Shown: piece after piece, positions 26,696 through 35,075 of the stretch
Layout of the letters: each line of letters begins with the position of its first letter
Numbering within the stretch: position 1 is the stretch's first letter
DNA from: Streptomyces griseorubiginosus
GTDB taxonomy: Bacteria > Actinomycetota > Actinomycetes > Streptomycetales > Streptomycetaceae
Length of the DNA stretch: 64,000 bases
Reading direction: 5' to 3'
Assembly (NCBI RefSeq): GCF_001514195.1
Contig: NZ_KQ948741.1
Span: forward strand, 320,905 to 384,904
Translations under genes and position numbers: made by a program
Notes under the pieces: generated by a model
The model's database searches: none
The model's input: the letters and a program-made list of their open reading frames with translations, nothing else
Told to the model about the DNA's origin: nothing

Positions 26696-26785
26696 GGCGG
26701 TAGGGCGGCGGCTCCCAGGGGTGAGGCGCAGGGCGGCGGCTCCGAGGGGTGAGGCGCAGGGCGGTCGTCGGTGAGGCGCAGGGCG
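26672..26785 (+). repeat. Tandem repeat of the response-regulator 3' end including its stop codon
   Basis: TGAGGCG(GT/CA)AGGGCG begins at 26693 (the gene's own TGA), 26722, 26750 and 26772. The preceding coding part CGGCGGCGGCCCCCAGGGA is repeated as CGGCGGCTCCCAGGGG and CGGCGGCTCCGAGGGG. Relative to the gene, the four TGAs fall in frames 0, 2, 0 and 1, so stops are supplied in all three frames within 80 nt. Confidence 0.9.
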
Positions 26786-26828
26786 TGGTCAGCGATCGGC
26801 GCCCGGCCCACGCGGGTACGGCCCGCGG

Positions 26829-27935
26829 CTAGCGCAGGATCCCTTCCAGGAAGTCGCTGCCCAGTCTCGCCACCACGGTGACGTCCAGCTGGTGCAGGAC
26901 GTACCGGCCGCGGCGGCGGGTGGTGAGCAGGCCCGCCTTCTTCAGGACGCTCAGGTGCCGGGATATCTCCGGGGCGGTCATGCCGTGCACCTGGGCCAGC
27001 TCGCTGGTGGTGTAGGCGCTGCGGGCCAGATGACGGCACAGGCGCATGCGGACCGGGTGGGAGAGCGCGGTCATCCGCAGGGCCAGCTCCTCGACCGAGG
27101 GCGGGGAGGCGAGCTCGGGGGAGCCGACCGGGTAGTGCAGGACCGGCTGCCAGCCGTACCGGTGCAGGACGCTCAGGTGCGGCCAGCCCAGGCTCGTGGG
27201 CACCAGCAGCAGGCCGCCCTCCGCGGTCGCGCTGTGGCCCGAGCCCAGCTTGTCGACCGTGATGCGGTTCCCGGCCTCGTCGAGCTTGACCGCAGGCGAC
27301 ACCGCGGTCAGTGCCTCCGCGAGGCCCTTGCGGCGCAGCAGGTCCGTCTTGTGGCGGGCGTCGGCCGCGAGCTGGTGGCTCAGCCGGGACCAGGTGTCCG
27401 CGAAGAACGCCTCCTCGCAGTCCTCCACGAACTGCCGGAGCCAGGCCCGGGTCCGGGGCGGATCGGTCAGCAGCCGCTCGGCGAACCGCACCTGCCGCGG
27501 CCCGCGCGAGGCGGCCAGCTCCAGGGCACGGCGATGCAGCGCGGTGTCGGAGAGCGCACTGGGGCCGTGCGAGCAGTACGGCATCGCACAGGTGAACTCC
27601 AGGGCCGCGTCCACGAACTGCTCGTCCGTCAGTTTGTCGAGCAGGTCCAGGTCCTCGGCGATGGTCGCCCCCGGAAGCGTGGTCCGGCCCGGGACACCGG
27701 CGAACGGCAGGAACAGGTCCGAGAACGTCGTCCGCCACAGGAAGTCCGCCTCGCACATCCGGTCGGCCAGATGCGGGTCGAGGCGGGCCGTCACCCCGGT
27801 CACCCAGCCCTGGAGGCCCGGGTGATGCCCCGGTTCGGCCAGCGCGTGCAGCGCCATCCCGAGCTCGGCCAGGGGAGAGGCCACGACGGCGACCCTCTCC
27901 GGCCGCAGCCCCGTGATGTCGATGCGCACGCTCAT
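26829..27935 (-). CDS. ArsR-type winged-helix regulator, DUF5937 family
   Basis: A 368-residue protein from ATG 27935. The N-terminal ~260 residues form the DUF5937 region (IDITGLRPERVAVVASPLAE, then GDFLWRTTF-like ADFLWRTTFSDLFLPF), and the C terminus (~270-368) is an ArsR helix-turn-helix: LSHPVRMRLCRHLA, YTTSELAQVHGMTAPEISRH and LKKAGLLTTRRRGRYVLHQL. Such reversed architecture (large sensor domain first) is frequent in streptomycetes. No metal-binding Cys cluster typical of ArsR sensors is seen. The regulated gene is not obvious; the nearest is the threonine-aldolase-like gene upstream on the same strand, 99 bp away. Confidence 0.85.
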   Translation of the reverse strand: MSVRIDITGLRPERVAVVASPLAELGMALHALAEPGHHPGLQGWVTGVTARLDPHLADRMCEADFLWRTTFSDLFLPFAGVPGRTTLPGATIAEDLDLLDKLTDEQFVDAALEFTCAMPYCSHGPSALSDTALHRRALELAASRGPRQVRFAERLLTDPPRTRAWLRQFVEDCEEAFFADTWSRLSHQLAADARHKTDLLRRKGLAEALTAVSPAVKLDEAGNRITVDKLGSGHSATAEGGLLLVPTSLGWPHLSVLHRYGWQPVLHYPVGSPELASPPSVEELALRMTALSHPVRMRLCRHLARSAYTTSELAQVHGMTAPEISRHLSVLKKAGLLTTRRRGRYVLHQLDVTVVARLGSDFLEGILR

Positions 27936-28034
27936 GACCACATGGTGCACCCCGCCACTGACATCGCCCGCCCCGATTGACGGCGACCGTCAATCGGGGC
28001 GGGCGATGTCGGCCGACGCGACAGCGGCGCCGCC

Positions 28035-29246
28035 CTAGCCGCTGATCCCCGGCAGCCGGGTCGCGAAGTCCGCGGCCGCCGCCCGCACGTCCTCCGCCGT
28101 CCATTCCAGGGCGGCGGCACGGACGTAGACCTCGGTCATGGACAGGCCAGGGCCCTTCTCGTCCCACGGGTTGACGAACAGGGCCCTGCCCGTCTCCTCG
28201 GACTGCCGGATCGCCGCCTCGGAGACCTCGTCGACGCCGTACGGCAGCCAGACCTGGAAGTCGAAGGTGTGCGGCACCTCGGGGAACACCCGCGCCCACG
28301 CCACCCCGGCCTGCGCGAAGCCCTCGCGCAGTGCGGCGGCCACCACGCGCGCGTGGGTGACGTACTCGGGCAGCCGGGGCAGTTCCCGCTCCAGGCCGGC
28401 GAGCGCCGACAGGACGGTCGGGAACTGCTGGAAGACCGCGCCGCCGTACCGGTGCCGCCAGGTCTTCGCCTCCTCGACCAGGGTCTTCGGGCCGGCGAGC
28501 GCGGCCCCGCCGAAGGCCTGGAGCGACTTGTAGAACGACACGTAGACGCTGTCCGCGAGGTCCGCTATCTCGTCCAGGGGCCGCCCGAAGTGGACGGTGG
28601 TGTCCCACAGGCGGGCGCCGTCGAAGTGCACCACGGCGTCCCGCTCGCGGGCCGCCGCCACCAGCTCGGTGAGCTCCTCCCAGGTGGGCAGCAGGTATCC
28701 GGCGTCCCTGAGAGGCAGTTCCAGCATCAGTGCCCCGAAGGGCTCCGGGAAGCCACGGACCTCGTCGGCGCTCGGCATCCGGGGCTCGCTCGTCACCTGG
28801 ACGGGACGCAGACCGGACACCTCCCGGAACGCGTCGCGCTCGTACACCTCGGGGTGGGCCAGGGCGTGCAGGGCGACGGTGGCGTTGCCGGTGCGGCCCG
28901 CCCAGCACCGCAGCGCCACCTGCTGGGCCATCGTGCCGGTCGGGAAGAACGCGGCGGCCTCCTTGCCGAGGAGAGCCGCGACCTTCTCCTCCAGGGCCTC
29001 GACGACGCCGTTCCCGTAGAGGTCGCCCGGCTCGTCCAGGTCGTAGAACTCCTCGACCCCGTCGAGCAGGGCGAGACGCTCGCGCAGGGGGGCGAGCATC
29101 TCCAGGCGCGCCAGTGTGCGCTCGGCCTTCCGGTACGCGTCGATGCGCCGGGTGCGGCGGCGCAACAGCCGTTCCTCCTCCGTGAGCGGTTCCGGCTGTT
29201 CCCCGTCCGCGGGCTGCCCGGCGCTGTGCTGCGCTGTGTCATGCAT
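28035..29246 (-). CDS. Threonine aldolase/beta-eliminating lyase family PLP enzyme
   Basis: A 403-residue fold-type I PLP enzyme related to low-specificity L-threonine aldolase. After a ~70-residue charged N terminus come GDLYGNGVVEALEEKVAALL, FFPTGTMAQQVAL (PLP phosphate region), HALAHPEVYERDAF, HFDGARLWDTTVHFGRPL (the Asp that binds the pyridine nitrogen) and SFYKSLQAFGGAALAG, with the PLP-lysine in F-Y-K. Reaction inferred: cleavage of a beta-hydroxy amino acid such as threonine to glycine and an aldehyde; the substrate is not certain. Start ATG at 29246. Confidence 0.87.
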   Translation of the reverse strand: MHDTAQHSAGQPADGEQPEPLTEEERLLRRRTRRIDAYRKAERTLARLEMLAPLRERLALLDGVEEFYDLDEPGDLYGNGVVEALEEKVAALLGKEAAAFFPTGTMAQQVALRCWAGRTGNATVALHALAHPEVYERDAFREVSGLRPVQVTSEPRMPSADEVRGFPEPFGALMLELPLRDAGYLLPTWEELTELVAAARERDAVVHFDGARLWDTTVHFGRPLDEIADLADSVYVSFYKSLQAFGGAALAGPKTLVEEAKTWRHRYGGAVFQQFPTVLSALAGLERELPRLPEYVTHARVVAAALREGFAQAGVAWARVFPEVPHTFDFQVWLPYGVDEVSEAAIRQSEETGRALFVNPWDEKGPGLSMTEVYVRAAALEWTAEDVRAAAADFATRLPGISG

Positions 29247-29273
29247 GACCGGATCATCTCCCGCCGTCCCGGC

Positions 29274-29346
29274 GGAAGGCACCGGATTTCCCGGCCTCGG
29301 AAGCAGCCGGATCCCCCGCTTCCGGAAGCCACCGGATTCCCGCTCC
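29274..29346. repeat. 25-bp tandem repeat, three copies
   Basis: Units begin GGAAGGCACCGGAT (29274), GGAAGCAGCCGGAT (29299) and GGAAGCCACCGGAT (29324), each followed by a C-rich half. They lie in the 220-bp divergent gap between the PLP enzyme gene and the panC operon. Confidence 0.8.
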
Positions 29347-29370
29347 ACCGCCCCGCGGCAACCCACAGCC

Positions 29371-29379
29371 TGTGGACAA
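29371..29379 (-). promoter_or_regulatory. Single DnaA box
   Basis: TGTGGACAA is the exact complement of the consensus DnaA box TTGTCCACA. It stands alone, ~90 bp upstream of the DUF2520 gene, so it is not an origin; it could titrate DnaA or let DnaA influence the cofactor operon. A chance match is possible. Confidence 0.45.
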
Positions 29380-29466
29380 CCGGACGCCCCCGGAACCGAT
29401 CGCGTTAACATGACGAGAAATCGTCCGGTACCCAGATGCGGACTGGAACGGGAAGGCCGCCGTCGA

Positions 29467-30414
29467 GTGAGTACAGCCCAACAGCCAGACAGCAAGGACC
29501 GCCCGGCGCGGCTCACCGTGGGCGTCGTCGGCGCCGGCCGGGTGGGTCCCGCGCTCGCCGCGTCCCTCCAGCTCGCCGGGCACCGCCCGGTGGCCGTCTC
29601 CGGGGTCTCCGACGCCTCCCGGCGGCGGGCCGAGCTGATGCTCCCGGACGTTCCGCTCGTCTCCCCCGCGGACGTCCTCCAGCGCGCCGACCTGGTCCTG
29701 CTGACCGTCCCCGACGACACCCTGCCCGGGCTCGTGGAGGGCCTGGCCGAGACCGGGGCGGTGCGGCCGGGACAGCTGCTCGTGCACACCTCCGGGCGGT
29801 ACGGCGCCAGGGTCCTGGACCCCGCCCTGCGCGCGGGCGCCCTGCCGCTGGCCCTGCACCCGGCGATGACCTTCACCGGCACCCCGGTGGACGTCCAGCG
29901 CCTCGCCGGCTGCTCCTTCGGCGTCACCGCCCCCGAGGAGCTGCGGCTGGCCGCCGAGGCCCTCGTCATCGAGATGGGCGGCGAGCCCGAGTGGATCGAG
30001 GAGGCGAAGCGGCCGCTCTACCACGCGGCCCTCGCCCTCGGCGCCAACCACCTGGTCACCCTGGTCGCCCAGTCCATGGAGCTGCTGCGCTCGGCCGGCG
30101 TCGAGGCCCCGGACCGGATGCTCGGGCCGCTGCTCGGCGCTGCCCTCGACAACGCCCTGCGCTCCGGCGACGCGGCCCTCACCGGCCCCGTCGCGCGCGG
30201 GGACGCCGGCACCGTCGCCGCCCATGTCACCGAGTTGCGCAAGCACGCCCCGCAGACCGTCTCGGGCTATCTGGCGATGGCCCGCGCGACCGCCGACCGC
30301 GCGCTCGCCCACGGACTGCTGAAGCCGGAGCTCGCCGAGGACCTGCTCGGGGTACTCGCCGGCCAGACCGACGGCGCCGACGGGGCCCGCGGGTCGGAGG
30401 GAGACGCCCGATGA
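29467..30414 (+). CDS. Rossmann-fold/DUF2520 protein (ketopantoate-reductase-like)
   Basis: A 315-residue protein with an N-terminal NAD(P)-binding domain (VGVVGAGRVGPALAASLQLAG) and a C-terminal helical DUF2520 domain (KRPLYHAALALGANHLVTL, GPVARGDAGTVAAHV). The Rossmann part includes LVLLTVPDDTLPGLV and HPAMTFTGTPVD. It is directly coupled to panC by an ATGA overlap (30411-30414), so a role in pantothenate synthesis, for example ketopantoate reduction, is plausible but unproven. Start GTG 29467 with GGAAGG ~11 nt upstream; ATG 29410 is the alternative. First gene of a five-gene cofactor operon. Confidence 0.88.
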   Translation: MSTAQQPDSKDRPARLTVGVVGAGRVGPALAASLQLAGHRPVAVSGVSDASRRRAELMLPDVPLVSPADVLQRADLVLLTVPDDTLPGLVEGLAETGAVRPGQLLVHTSGRYGARVLDPALRAGALPLALHPAMTFTGTPVDVQRLAGCSFGVTAPEELRLAAEALVIEMGGEPEWIEEAKRPLYHAALALGANHLVTLVAQSMELLRSAGVEAPDRMLGPLLGAALDNALRSGDAALTGPVARGDAGTVAAHVTELRKHAPQTVSGYLAMARATADRALAHGLLKPELAEDLLGVLAGQTDGADGARGSEGDAR

Positions 30415-31403
30415 GCATCGCCGTGCTGCGCACCGCCGACGAACTGCACGCCCGCGCGCGCGTGGGCAGGCGGGCCGTCGTGATGACCATGGGCGCCCTG
30501 CACGAGGGCCACGCCACCCTGATCCGCACCGCGCGCGAGATCGCGGGGCCGCAGGGCGAGGTCGTCGTCACCGTCTTCGTGAACCCCCTCCAGTTCGGCG
30601 CCGGTGAGGACCTCGACCGCTATCCGCGGACCCTGGACGCCGACGTCAAGATCGCCGAGGCCGCCGGTGCCGACGCCGTCTTCGCGCCCTCCGTCGACGA
30701 GGTCTACCCGGGCGGCGAGCCCCAGGTGCGCATCAGCGCGGGCCCCATGGGGGAGCGCCTGGAGGGAGCCTCGCGCCCCGGCCACTTCGACGGCATGCTC
30801 ACCGTCGTCGCCAAGCTGCTGCACCTCACCCGCCCCGACATCGCCCTGTACGGCCAGAAGGACGCCCAGCAGCTCGCCCTCATCCGCAGGATGGTGCGCG
30901 ACCTGAACTTCGGCGTCGACATCGTCGGCGTGCCCACCGTGCGCGAGGACGACGGCCTGGCCATGTCCAGCCGCAACCGCTACCTCACCCCGCAGCAGCG
31001 CCGCACCGCGCTCGCGCTGTCCCGGGCCCTGTTCGCGGGCCGCGACCGGCACGCGGCCCAGGAGGCGCTGCGCGCGCGGGCCCGCGAGGTGCCCGCCACG
31101 CACGCGCGTGCCGAGGCCCTGAGCGCCCTCGGCGAGTCCCGCGCGGCCGCCGACGCGCACGCCGTCGCCAAGGCCCTCCCGGGCGCCCCCTCGGCCGTCC
31201 GCGCGGCGGCCCGGCTGGTCCTCGACGACGCCGCCCGCCAGGACCCGCCGCTCGCCCTGGACTACCTCGCGCTCGTCGACCCGTCCGACTTCGGCGAGAT
31301 CGACGACGACTTCACCGGCGAGGCCGTCCTCGCCGTCGCCGCCCGGGTAGGGACCACCCGGTTGATCGACAACATCCCCCTGACCTTCGGAGCCGCCTCG
31401 TGA
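30411..31403 (+). CDS. panC: Pantothenate synthetase
   Basis: ATP-dependent condensation of pantoate with beta-alanine, the last step to vitamin B5. The 330-residue product has the nucleotide motif MGALHEGHATLIR (HIGH-like H-E-G-H), FVNPLQFGAGEDLDRYPR, GHFDGMLTVVAKLLHL, YGQKDAQQLALIRRMV and SSRNRYLTPQ. It is about 40-50 residues longer than many PanC, with an Ala/Arg-rich stretch near 200-250. ATGA coupling to the DUF2520 gene and GTGA coupling to nadB. Confidence 0.96.
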   Translation: MSIAVLRTADELHARARVGRRAVVMTMGALHEGHATLIRTAREIAGPQGEVVVTVFVNPLQFGAGEDLDRYPRTLDADVKIAEAAGADAVFAPSVDEVYPGGEPQVRISAGPMGERLEGASRPGHFDGMLTVVAKLLHLTRPDIALYGQKDAQQLALIRRMVRDLNFGVDIVGVPTVREDDGLAMSSRNRYLTPQQRRTALALSRALFAGRDRHAAQEALRARAREVPATHARAEALSALGESRAAADAHAVAKALPGAPSAVRAAARLVLDDAARQDPPLALDYLALVDPSDFGEIDDDFTGEAVLAVAARVGTTRLIDNIPLTFGAAS

Positions 31404-33115
31404 CCAGCACAGGCATACGACTGCACGCGCCCGCCCCCGGGTGGTCCATCGACGCGGACGTCGTGGTCGTCGGCTCCGGTGTCGCCGGCCTCACCGCTGC
31501 CCTGCGCTGCGAGGCCGCGGGACTGAGGACCGTCGTCGTCACCAAAGCCCGCCTGGACGACGGCTCCACCCGCTGGGCGCAGGGCGGCATCGCGGCGGCC
31601 CTCGGCGAGGGCGACACCCCCGAACAGCACCTGGACGACACCCTGGTGGCGGGCGTGGGCCTGTGCGACGAGGAGGCCGTGCGGATCCTCGTCACCGAGG
31701 GCCCCGACGCCGTACGACGGCTCATCGCGACCGGCGCCCACTTCGACGAGTCCGAGGCCGGCGACCTGGAGCTCACCCGCGAGGGCGGACACCACCGGCG
31801 CCGGATCGCGCACGCCGGCGGTGACGCCACCGGCGCGGAGATCTCCCGGGCGCTCGTCGAGGCGGTACGCGCGCGTGGCCTGCGCACCATCGAGAACGCG
31901 CTCGTGCTCGACCTGCTGACCGACGCCGAGGGCCGCACGGCGGGCGTCACCCTGCACGTCATGGGCGAGGGCCAGCACGACGGCGTGGGCGCCGTGCACG
32001 CCCCCGCGGTCGTCCTCGCGACCGGCGGCATGGGTCAGGTGTTCTCCGCCACCACCAACCCGTCCGTGTCCACCGGCGACGGCGTGGCGCTCGCCCTGCG
32101 CGCGGGTGCCGAGGTCAGCGACCTGGAGTTCGTGCAGTTCCACCCCACCGTGCTGTTCCTCGGCGCGGACGCGGAGGGCCAGCAGCCGCTCGTCTCCGAG
32201 GCCGTGCGCGGCGAGGGCGCCCACCTGGTCGACGCCGACGGGGTGCGCTTCATGGTCGGGCAGCACGAACTGGCCGAGCTCGCGCCCCGGGACATCGTCG
32301 CCAAGGGCATCACCCGCCGTATGCAGGAGCGGGACGCCGAGCACATGTTCCTCGACGCCCGGCACTTCGGCGCCGACATGTGGGAGCACCGCTTCCCGAC
32401 GATCCTCGCCGCCTGCCGCGCCCACGGCATCGACCCGGTCGCCGAGCCCATCCCGATCGCACCGGCCGCCCACTACGCCTCCGGCGGCGTGCGCACCGAC
32501 TCCCGGGGCCGTACGACCGTCCCGGGCCTGTACGCGTGCGGCGAGGTCGCCTGCACCGGCGTGCACGGCGCGAACCGGCTCGCCTCCAACTCCCTCCTGG
32601 AGGGACTGGTCTACGCCGAGCGCATCGTCACCGACATCCTGGCGGCCCGCGACGACGACGGCCTCCACGCGCGCGTGCCCGCCCCCGTCGAGCAGCCCGA
32701 GCGGCCCGCGCACCCGCTGCTCGCGCCCGAGGCCCGGTTCGCGATCCAGCGGATCATGACCCAGGGTGCGGGTGTGCTGCGCTCCGCGGAGTCCCTCGCC
32801 CAGGCCGCCGACCGGTTGCAGCAGCTGCACACCGACGCCCGCGACGCCCTCGCCGAGAACGGCAAGACGGCCGAGCCCGGCGTCGACACCTGGGAGGCCA
32901 CCAACCTCCTGTGCGTGGCCCGTGTCCTGGTCGCCGCCGCCCTCCGGCGGGACGAGACCCGGGGCTGCCACTGGCGCGAGGACCGGCCCGACCGCGACGA
33001 CACGGCATGGCGCCGCCACATCGTCGTACGGCTGAATCCCGACCGGACCCTCGCCCTGCGCACCACCGATACCGCAGACTTCCCCCCGACCCGGCAGCAC
33101 CTTCAGGAGCAGTGA
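31400..33115 (+). CDS. nadB: L-aspartate oxidase
   Basis: FAD enzyme oxidising L-aspartate to iminoaspartate, the first step of de novo NAD synthesis. The 571-residue product has VVVGSGVAGLTAAL (dinucleotide fold), STRWAQGGIAAAL, the active-site region HHRRRIAHAGGDATGAEISRAL, FVQFHPTVLF, HYASGGVRTDSRGRT and GANRLASNSLLEGLVYAE. The GTG overlaps the panC stop (GTGA). nadC follows 5 bp after the stop. nadA is not in this window. It contains a CACGCGCGCGTG palindrome at 32666. Confidence 0.96.
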   Translation: MTSTGIRLHAPAPGWSIDADVVVVGSGVAGLTAALRCEAAGLRTVVVTKARLDDGSTRWAQGGIAAALGEGDTPEQHLDDTLVAGVGLCDEEAVRILVTEGPDAVRRLIATGAHFDESEAGDLELTREGGHHRRRIAHAGGDATGAEISRALVEAVRARGLRTIENALVLDLLTDAEGRTAGVTLHVMGEGQHDGVGAVHAPAVVLATGGMGQVFSATTNPSVSTGDGVALALRAGAEVSDLEFVQFHPTVLFLGADAEGQQPLVSEAVRGEGAHLVDADGVRFMVGQHELAELAPRDIVAKGITRRMQERDAEHMFLDARHFGADMWEHRFPTILAACRAHGIDPVAEPIPIAPAAHYASGGVRTDSRGRTTVPGLYACGEVACTGVHGANRLASNSLLEGLVYAERIVTDILAARDDDGLHARVPAPVEQPERPAHPLLAPEARFAIQRIMTQGAGVLRSAESLAQAADRLQQLHTDARDALAENGKTAEPGVDTWEATNLLCVARVLVAAALRRDETRGCHWREDRPDRDDTAWRRHIVVRLNPDRTLALRTTDTADFPPTRQHLQEQ

Positions 33116-33120
33116 CACCA

Positions 33121-34098
33121 GTGAGCACCGACGACCTTCCCCTCGCCTCCACCGGCGGCTGCGGCGACGGCTGCGCCTGCGGCGCGGACGGCGACGCGGA
33201 GTACCTGGAGTGCGGGCTCGACCCCGCGCTCGCACAGCTCCTGGCCGACGCCGGGCTCGACCCCGTCGAGGTCGAGGACATCGCCAATGTGGCCATCCAG
33301 GAGGACCTCGCCCACGGCGTGGACGTGACGACCGTCGCGACCATCTCCGAGGAGGCCGTCGCCACCGCCGACTTCGTCGCGCGCGAGGCGGGCGTCGTGG
33401 CCGGCCTGCGGGTCGCCGAAGCGGTCTTCTCGGTGGTGTGCGAGGCCGAGTTCGAGGTGGAGCGGCACGTCGAGGACGGCGAGCGGGTCGAGGCCGGGCA
33501 GAAGCTGCTGTCGGTCACCACGCGCACGCGTGACCTGCTCACCGCCGAGCGCAGCGCGCTGAACCTGCTGTGCCGGCTGTCCGGCATCGCGACCGCCACG
33601 CGCGCGTGGGCGGACGCCCTGGACGGCACCAAGGCACGCGTGCGGGACACCCGCAAGACGACCCCCGGGCTCAGGTCGCTGGAGAAGTTCGCGGTCCGCT
33701 GCGGGGGCGGGGTCAACCACCGCATGTCGCTCTCCGACGCGGCCCTCGTCAAGGACAACCACGTGGTCGCCGCCGGTGGCGTCGCGCAGGCCTTCAAGGC
33801 CGTACGGGAGGCCTTCCCGGACGTGCCGATCGAGGTCGAGGTCGACACCCTGCACCAGCTGCGCGAGGTCGTGGACGCGGGTGCCGACCTGATCCTGCTG
33901 GACAACTTCACGCCCGGGGAGTGCGAGGAGGCGGTCGCGCTCGTGGACGGGCGGGCCGCGCTGGAGGCCTCCGGCCGGCTGACGCTGGGCAACGCGCGCG
34001 CGTACGCCGACACCGGCGTCGACTACCTCGCCGTGGGGGCGCTCACGCACTCCTCGCCGATCCTGGACATCGGTCTCGACCTGCGCGAGGCGGAGTAG
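33121..34098 (+). CDS. nadC: Nicotinate-nucleotide pyrophosphorylase (carboxylating)
   Basis: Quinolinate phosphoribosyltransferase, which makes nicotinate mononucleotide. The 325-residue product has a short Gly/Cys-rich N-terminal extension (GGCGDGCACGADGD), then IQEDLAHGVDVTT, ERSALNLLCRLSGIAT, DTRKTTPGLRSLEKFAV, RCGGGVNHRMSL, KDNHV and VEVDTLHQL, all typical. The N-terminal CxxxCxC cluster is not needed by the family and may be a metal-binding addition. GTG start at 33121 sits 5 nt after nadB. It contains a CACGCGCGCGTG palindrome at 33597. Confidence 0.96.
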   Translation: MSTDDLPLASTGGCGDGCACGADGDAEYLECGLDPALAQLLADAGLDPVEVEDIANVAIQEDLAHGVDVTTVATISEEAVATADFVAREAGVVAGLRVAEAVFSVVCEAEFEVERHVEDGERVEAGQKLLSVTTRTRDLLTAERSALNLLCRLSGIATATRAWADALDGTKARVRDTRKTTPGLRSLEKFAVRCGGGVNHRMSLSDAALVKDNHVVAAGGVAQAFKAVREAFPDVPIEVEVDTLHQLREVVDAGADLILLDNFTPGECEEAVALVDGRAALEASGRLTLGNARAYADTGVDYLAVGALTHSSPILDIGLDLREAE

Positions 34099-34103
34099 TC
34101 GCC

Positions 34104-34901
34104 ATGCTCCTCACCATCGACGTGGGCAACACGCACACCGTCCTCGGCCTGTTCGACGGCGAGGACATCGTCGAGCACTGGCGGATCTCCACGGACGCGC
34201 GCCGGACCGCGGACGAGCTGGCGGTGCTGCTCCAGGGCCTCATGGGCATGCACCCGCTGCTCGGGGACGAGCTGGGCGACGGCATCGACGGCATCGCGAT
34301 CTGCGCGACCGTGCCGTCGGTGCTGCACGAGCTGCGTGAGGTGACGCGCCGGTACTACGGCGACGTGCCGGCCGTCCTGGTCGAGCCCGGGGTGAAGACG
34401 GGGGTGCCGATCCTCACCGACCACCCCAAGGAGGTCGGCGCCGACCGGATCATCAACGCGGTGGCGGCGGTGGAGCTGTACGGCGGGCCCGCGATCGTCG
34501 TGGACTTCGGTACGGCCACCACCTTCGACGCGGTGTCCGCGCGCGGGGAGTACGTCGGCGGGGTCATCGCGCCCGGCATCGAGATCTCCGTCGAGGCCCT
34601 CGGGGTCCGGGGCGCGCAGCTGCGGAAGATCGAGGTGGCCCGGCCGCGCAGCGTCATCGGCAAGAACACCGTCGAGGCGATGCAGTCCGGCATCATCTAC
34701 GGCTTCGCCGGACAGGTCGACGGCGTGGTGAGCCGGATGGCCCGGGAGCTCGCGGACGACCCGGACGACGTGACGGTGATCGCCACGGGCGGCCTGGCAC
34801 CGATGGTGCTGGGCGAGTCCTCGGTGATCGACGAACACGAGCCGTGGCTGACCCTGGTGGGACTCCGACTGGTGTACGAACGGAACGTCTCGCGGATGTG
34901 A
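34104..34901 (+). CDS. coaX: Type III pantothenate kinase
   Basis: Phosphorylates pantothenate, the first step of CoA synthesis, without feedback by CoA. The 265-residue ASKHA-fold product has LTIDVGNTHTVLGLF (phosphate loop with the catalytic Asp), ATVPSVLHEL, KEVGADRIINAVAAV, IVVDFGTATTFD and IATGGLAPMV. It is the last gene of the operon, 5 bp after nadC, and links the pantothenate made by PanC to CoA. Confidence 0.96.
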   Translation: MLLTIDVGNTHTVLGLFDGEDIVEHWRISTDARRTADELAVLLQGLMGMHPLLGDELGDGIDGIAICATVPSVLHELREVTRRYYGDVPAVLVEPGVKTGVPILTDHPKEVGADRIINAVAAVELYGGPAIVVDFGTATTFDAVSARGEYVGGVIAPGIEISVEALGVRGAQLRKIEVARPRSVIGKNTVEAMQSGIIYGFAGQVDGVVSRMARELADDPDDVTVIATGGLAPMVLGESSVIDEHEPWLTLVGLRLVYERNVSRM

Positions 34902-34940
34902 GCGGCGGGGCGGCGGCGACGGCGGGGGTGGCAGGGGGGG

Positions 34941-34974
34941 CGCCTCCCAGGGCGCCTCGCCTCCCAGGGCGCCT
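34941..34974 (+). repeat. Perfect 17-bp tandem duplication downstream of coaX
   Basis: CGCCTCCCAGGGCGCCT is present twice without spacing (34941-34957, 34958-34974), about 40 bp after the coaX stop in the 174-bp gap before the next gene. The GGGCGCC core is self-complementary, so it can form alternative small hairpins. Confidence 0.8.
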
Positions 34975-35075
34975 CCCGCCCCGACCAGGACGCGCGGACC
35001 GGCATTGGGGTGGCCCGGCCGCGCCACACCCGCCCCCTATGTCGAATTTGTCTGATTAGCGCGTACTGTCGCCGC

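Noticed and set aside
29371..29379. Replication origin suggested by a DnaA box
   Set aside because: A single box without a cluster, A/T-rich unwinding element or dnaA/dnaN neighbours cannot be an origin.
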